Part shown: one piece after another, positions 5,188-7,069 of the stretch
Layout: every line of letters starts with the position of its first letter
Position numbering within the stretch: the stretch's first letter is position 1
Source: Pseudomonadota bacterium
Lineage (GTDB): Bacteria > Pseudomonadota > Alphaproteobacteria > Reyranellales > Reyranellaceae
Length of the DNA stretch: 7,069 nt
Reading direction: 5' to 3'
NCBI GenBank assembly: GCA_023416135.1
Contig: JAEZIF010000076.1
Coordinates: forward strand, 1-7,069
The notes under the pieces: generated by a model
The model's database searches: none
What the model saw: only the letters and a program-made list of their open reading frames with translations
What the model was told of the DNA's origin: nothing
Made by a program: the position numbers and the translations under genes

Positions 5188-6017
5188 GCGCGCTCAGCCT
5201 ACGCGGCCGCTGGCGGCGGCTGAAGTTGGGATTGCCGACCGTGCTTGGCTTGAAGCCTCGCGGCTGGTTCATCCCGCATCGCTATGCCCCGCTGCTGCCG
5301 CCGCCCGGCGCGCAGCCGCCTTATCCCGTGATCGAACGGCTGTTCGAGGAATCGACAGGCACCTTCACTGCCGTGCTCGACGCCGTGGACGCGCATGCCG
5401 GCCAGCTCGAAACCATCAGGAGCCTGTTGGACCAGTCGTGGTTTCCTTCGCTCGATGCCGCCGTGGCCTATGCCCTGGTGCGCGAACGCAAGCCGCAGCA
5501 CATCATCGAAGTCGGGTCGGGCCATTCGACGCGCGTGTTGTCGAAGGCCTTGGGCGGGCTGGGCGATATCATCGCCGTCGATCCCGCGCCGCGGGCCGAC
5601 ATCGTCGACCTGCCCGGGGTGCGCGTCGTTTCCTCGACCCTGCAAGCCGCACCCGCCGACCTGTTCAGGGTGTTGAAGGCCGGCGACGCGCTGTTCATCG
5701 ATTCCAGCCATATCCTGATGCCGGGCAGCGACGCCGACATCCTGCTGAACCGCGTCCTGCCGGCGGCGCCGGCCGGAACGCTGATACACATCCACGACAT
5801 CTTCCTGCCGTTCGACTATCCGGCCAGCTGGGGCTGGCGCGCGTACAACGAGCAACAAGGCGTGGTGCCGATGCTGGCGACCGGCGCCTACCGGCCGCTA
5901 TTTTCCAGCGCCTGGGCCGAGCGGCGGCTGGCCGACCGCCTGGCCTCGTCGGTGGTGGCCCGCCTGCCGCGGCCGGACGACGCCCTGCCGGCCAGCCTCT
6001 GGCTCGAGAAGCGCTGA
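5184..6017 (+). CDS. Class I SAM-dependent methyltransferase (Methyltransf_24 type)
   Basis: A 277-residue protein with a Rossmann-like methyltransferase domain at about 80-225. Motif I is IIEVGSGHST at 107-116 (SAM binding), followed by the acidic end of strand 2, AVDP, at 131-134. The strand-4 motif FIDSSH is at 171-176, and IHIHDIFLPFDYP at 201-213 is typical of this group, where the Asp/His pairs often sit near the active site. The N-terminal 60 residues are basic and proline-rich (LPPPGAQPPYP) with no clear membrane segment. Relatives act on varied substrates including sugars and small molecules, so the acceptor is unknown. The GTG start overlaps the hydrolase stop and has no good ribosome site of its own. 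The stop (TGA 6015-6017) overlaps the cyclase ATG as TGATG. Expression therefore probably depends on translational coupling. Confidence 0.85.
   Translation: MSALSLRGRWRRLKLGLPTVLGLKPRGWFIPHRYAPLLPPPGAQPPYPVIERLFEESTGTFTAVLDAVDAHAGQLETIRSLLDQSWFPSLDAAVAYALVRERKPQHIIEVGSGHSTRVLSKALGGLGDIIAVDPAPRADIVDLPGVRVVSSTLQAAPADLFRVLKAGDALFIDSSHILMPGSDADILLNRVLPAAPAGTLIHIHDIFLPFDYPASWGWRAYNEQQGVVPMLATGAYRPLFSSAWAERRLADRLASSVVARLPRPDDALPASLWLEKR
5185..5196. repeat. 12-bp perfect palindrome at the methyltransferase start
   Basis: TGAGCGCGCTCA reads the same on both strands and covers the hydrolase TGA stop and the first codons of the methyltransferase. TCAGCC at 5194-5199 repeats TCAGCC at 5177-5182, so GGCTGA at 5168-5173 has two possible partners. 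The second pairing would place the GTG in a loop. Confidence 0.45.
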
Positions 6018-7069
6018 TGCTCGGCCGCCTGTGCGGCTGGCTGTTCGGCACGGGCGGAACGGAGCGCCTGCCCGAACGCGTGCGCGAGGCCATCCGCCGA
6101 CAGCAGGAACAGAGCGAGATCCTGATCGGCTGGGCCGAGCTGGCGGCGGTCGCCCTGTTGTTCGTCGCCTACGAGACTAACAGCATGGCGACCGGGGTGG
6201 TCCAGGAGGACTACTCCTTCGATACCGATGTCTTCATCCTGTACACCCTGTTCTCGCTGGGCCGGCTGGTGCTGGCCTATCGCCGGGCTCTGCCGGAGTG
6301 GCTGCTCTACGTGTCGGTCGTGGTGGACATGTCCCTGCTCATGGGCCTGATCTACTTCCTGCATTACAAGTACGCCCAGACGGCCGTCTTCAATCTGAAG
6401 GCGCCGGCACTGCTCTTCGTGTTCCTGTTCATTGCGCTGCGAGCGCTGCGTTTCGAGGCGCGCTTCGTGATCGTTGCCGGCCTGACGGCGGCGGCGGGAT
6501 GGCTCGCCCTGATCTTCTATGCGTTGAGCGGTCGCGGCGGACCGCCCAACGAAACGACGAACTTCGTCGAGTACATGACCTCGAACGCTTTCCTGAAGCA
6601 GGCCGAGGCCGAGAAACTGCTGGCCATCCTGCTGACCACGGCCGTGCTGGCTATCGCCATCGCGCGCGCGCGTCATCTGCTGGTGCGCTCGGTCAGCGAA
6701 GGGGCGGCCGCGCGCGATCTGGCGCGCTTCTTCGATCCCGGCGTGGCTGACCGCATCCGCAGCGCCGCCATGACGATCAAGGCAGGCGAGGGCGAGTTGC
6801 GCGACGTCGCCATCCTGACCGTCGACCTGCGCGGCTTCACGCACCTTGCCGCCGACCTTGCACCCGACGACGTCATGAAGCTGTTGCAGGACTACCAAGC
6901 GCGCGTCTGCCCGTTGATCGTCGGCAATGGCGGCAGCATCGACAAGTTCCTGGGTGACGGCATCCTTGCTTCGTTTGGCGCCGTTGCCGCCTCGACCACC
7001 GCTGCGGCCGACGCCCTGCGCGCCGCCGATGCCGTGCTCGACGCCGCCGACCGCTGGGCGGCCGAGCGG
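6017..7069 (+). CDS. Membrane-anchored class III adenylate cyclase, N-terminal 351 residues (runs off the window)
   Basis: The frame is open from ATG 6017 to the last base, giving 351 codons with no stop. About six hydrophobic helices lie near residues 35-52, 71-88, 95-116, 130-146, 149-170 and 200-218. A linker containing ARFFDPGVADRI (236-247) is typical of the segment before the catalytic domain in this class. The class III catalytic domain begins near 263. D270 in LTVDLRGFT and D314 in FLGDG are the two metal-binding aspartates, and K310 in IDKFLGDG is the lysine associated with ATP rather than GTP specificity. The remaining catalytic residues (the second adenine-binding Asp/Thr and the transition-state Asn and Arg) would lie downstream. 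The product would be cAMP made at the inner membrane in response to an unknown input. I do not recognise the membrane domain as a named sensor. GAGAAG five bases before the ATG is a fair ribosome site; the start overlaps the methyltransferase stop. Confidence 0.88.
   Translation, partial: MLGRLCGWLFGTGGTERLPERVREAIRRQQEQSEILIGWAELAAVALLFVAYETNSMATGVVQEDYSFDTDVFILYTLFSLGRLVLAYRRALPEWLLYVSVVVDMSLLMGLIYFLHYKYAQTAVFNLKAPALLFVFLFIALRALRFEARFVIVAGLTAAAGWLALIFYALSGRGGPPNETTNFVEYMTSNAFLKQAEAEKLLAILLTTAVLAIAIARARHLLVRSVSEGAAARDLARFFDPGVADRIRSAAMTIKAGEGELRDVAILTVDLRGFTHLAADLAPDDVMKLLQDYQARVCPLIVGNGGSIDKFLGDGILASFGAVAASTTAAADALRAADAVLDAADRWAAER

Noticed and set aside
5888..6898. 336-codon minus-strand frame opposite the methyltransferase end and the cyclase
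   Set aside because: The plus-strand cyclase in this region has clear catalytic motifs. The antisense translation is Gln/Arg/His-rich low complexity without a domain.
1..7069. CRISPR array, tRNA, rRNA, attachment site, toxin-antitoxin or known anti-phage system
   Set aside because: No regularly spaced repeats, RNA gene signatures or diagnostic protein motifs for these were seen. Apart from the insertion sequence the genes are ordinary chromosomal ones.

Overview
The window is ordinary high-GC bacterial chromosome with one insertion sequence in it. The strong third-position GC bias, the rdgB-hemW pair and an HspQ of the alphaproteobacterial type point to an alphaproteobacterium, perhaps Rhodospirillales or a relative. 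That placement is inference and the species cannot be named from the sequence.

Left block (1-2253, + strand): three tightly packed genes. The 3' end of rdgB (nucleotide-pool cleaning) overlaps hemW (radical-SAM haem chaperone) by ATGA, and hemW overlaps a periplasmic family-3 solute-binding protein gene by another ATGA. They look like one translationally coupled operon. The binding protein has a signal peptide, an unusual Pro/Ala-rich tether and a HisJ/ArgT-type amino-acid pocket. No permease or ATPase gene lies beside it.

Middle (2254-3711): a complete 1458-bp insertion sequence, probably IS1182 family, with an intact DDE transposase and imperfect terminal inverted repeats. It is bracketed by CTAG on both sides. 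The left CTAG contains the TAG stop codon of the binding-protein gene, so the element landed exactly at the end of that gene without changing its protein.

Right block: hspQ (- strand, 3761-4129) converges on the insertion sequence. A 209-bp intergenic region separates it from a divergent + strand cluster. That cluster holds an MBL-fold metallohydrolase (TTG start), a class I SAM-dependent methyltransferase and a membrane-bound class III adenylate cyclase that runs off the window end. The junctions are GTGA and TGATG overlaps, so these three are probably one operon. A perfect hairpin and a 12-bp palindrome sit at the hydrolase/methyltransferase junction.

I see no CRISPR array, tRNA, rRNA, phage genes or recognisable defence system. 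The points most worth checking are the precise insertion site, the junction hairpin, and the unfamiliar hydrolase-methyltransferase-cyclase operon with its six-helix membrane domain.
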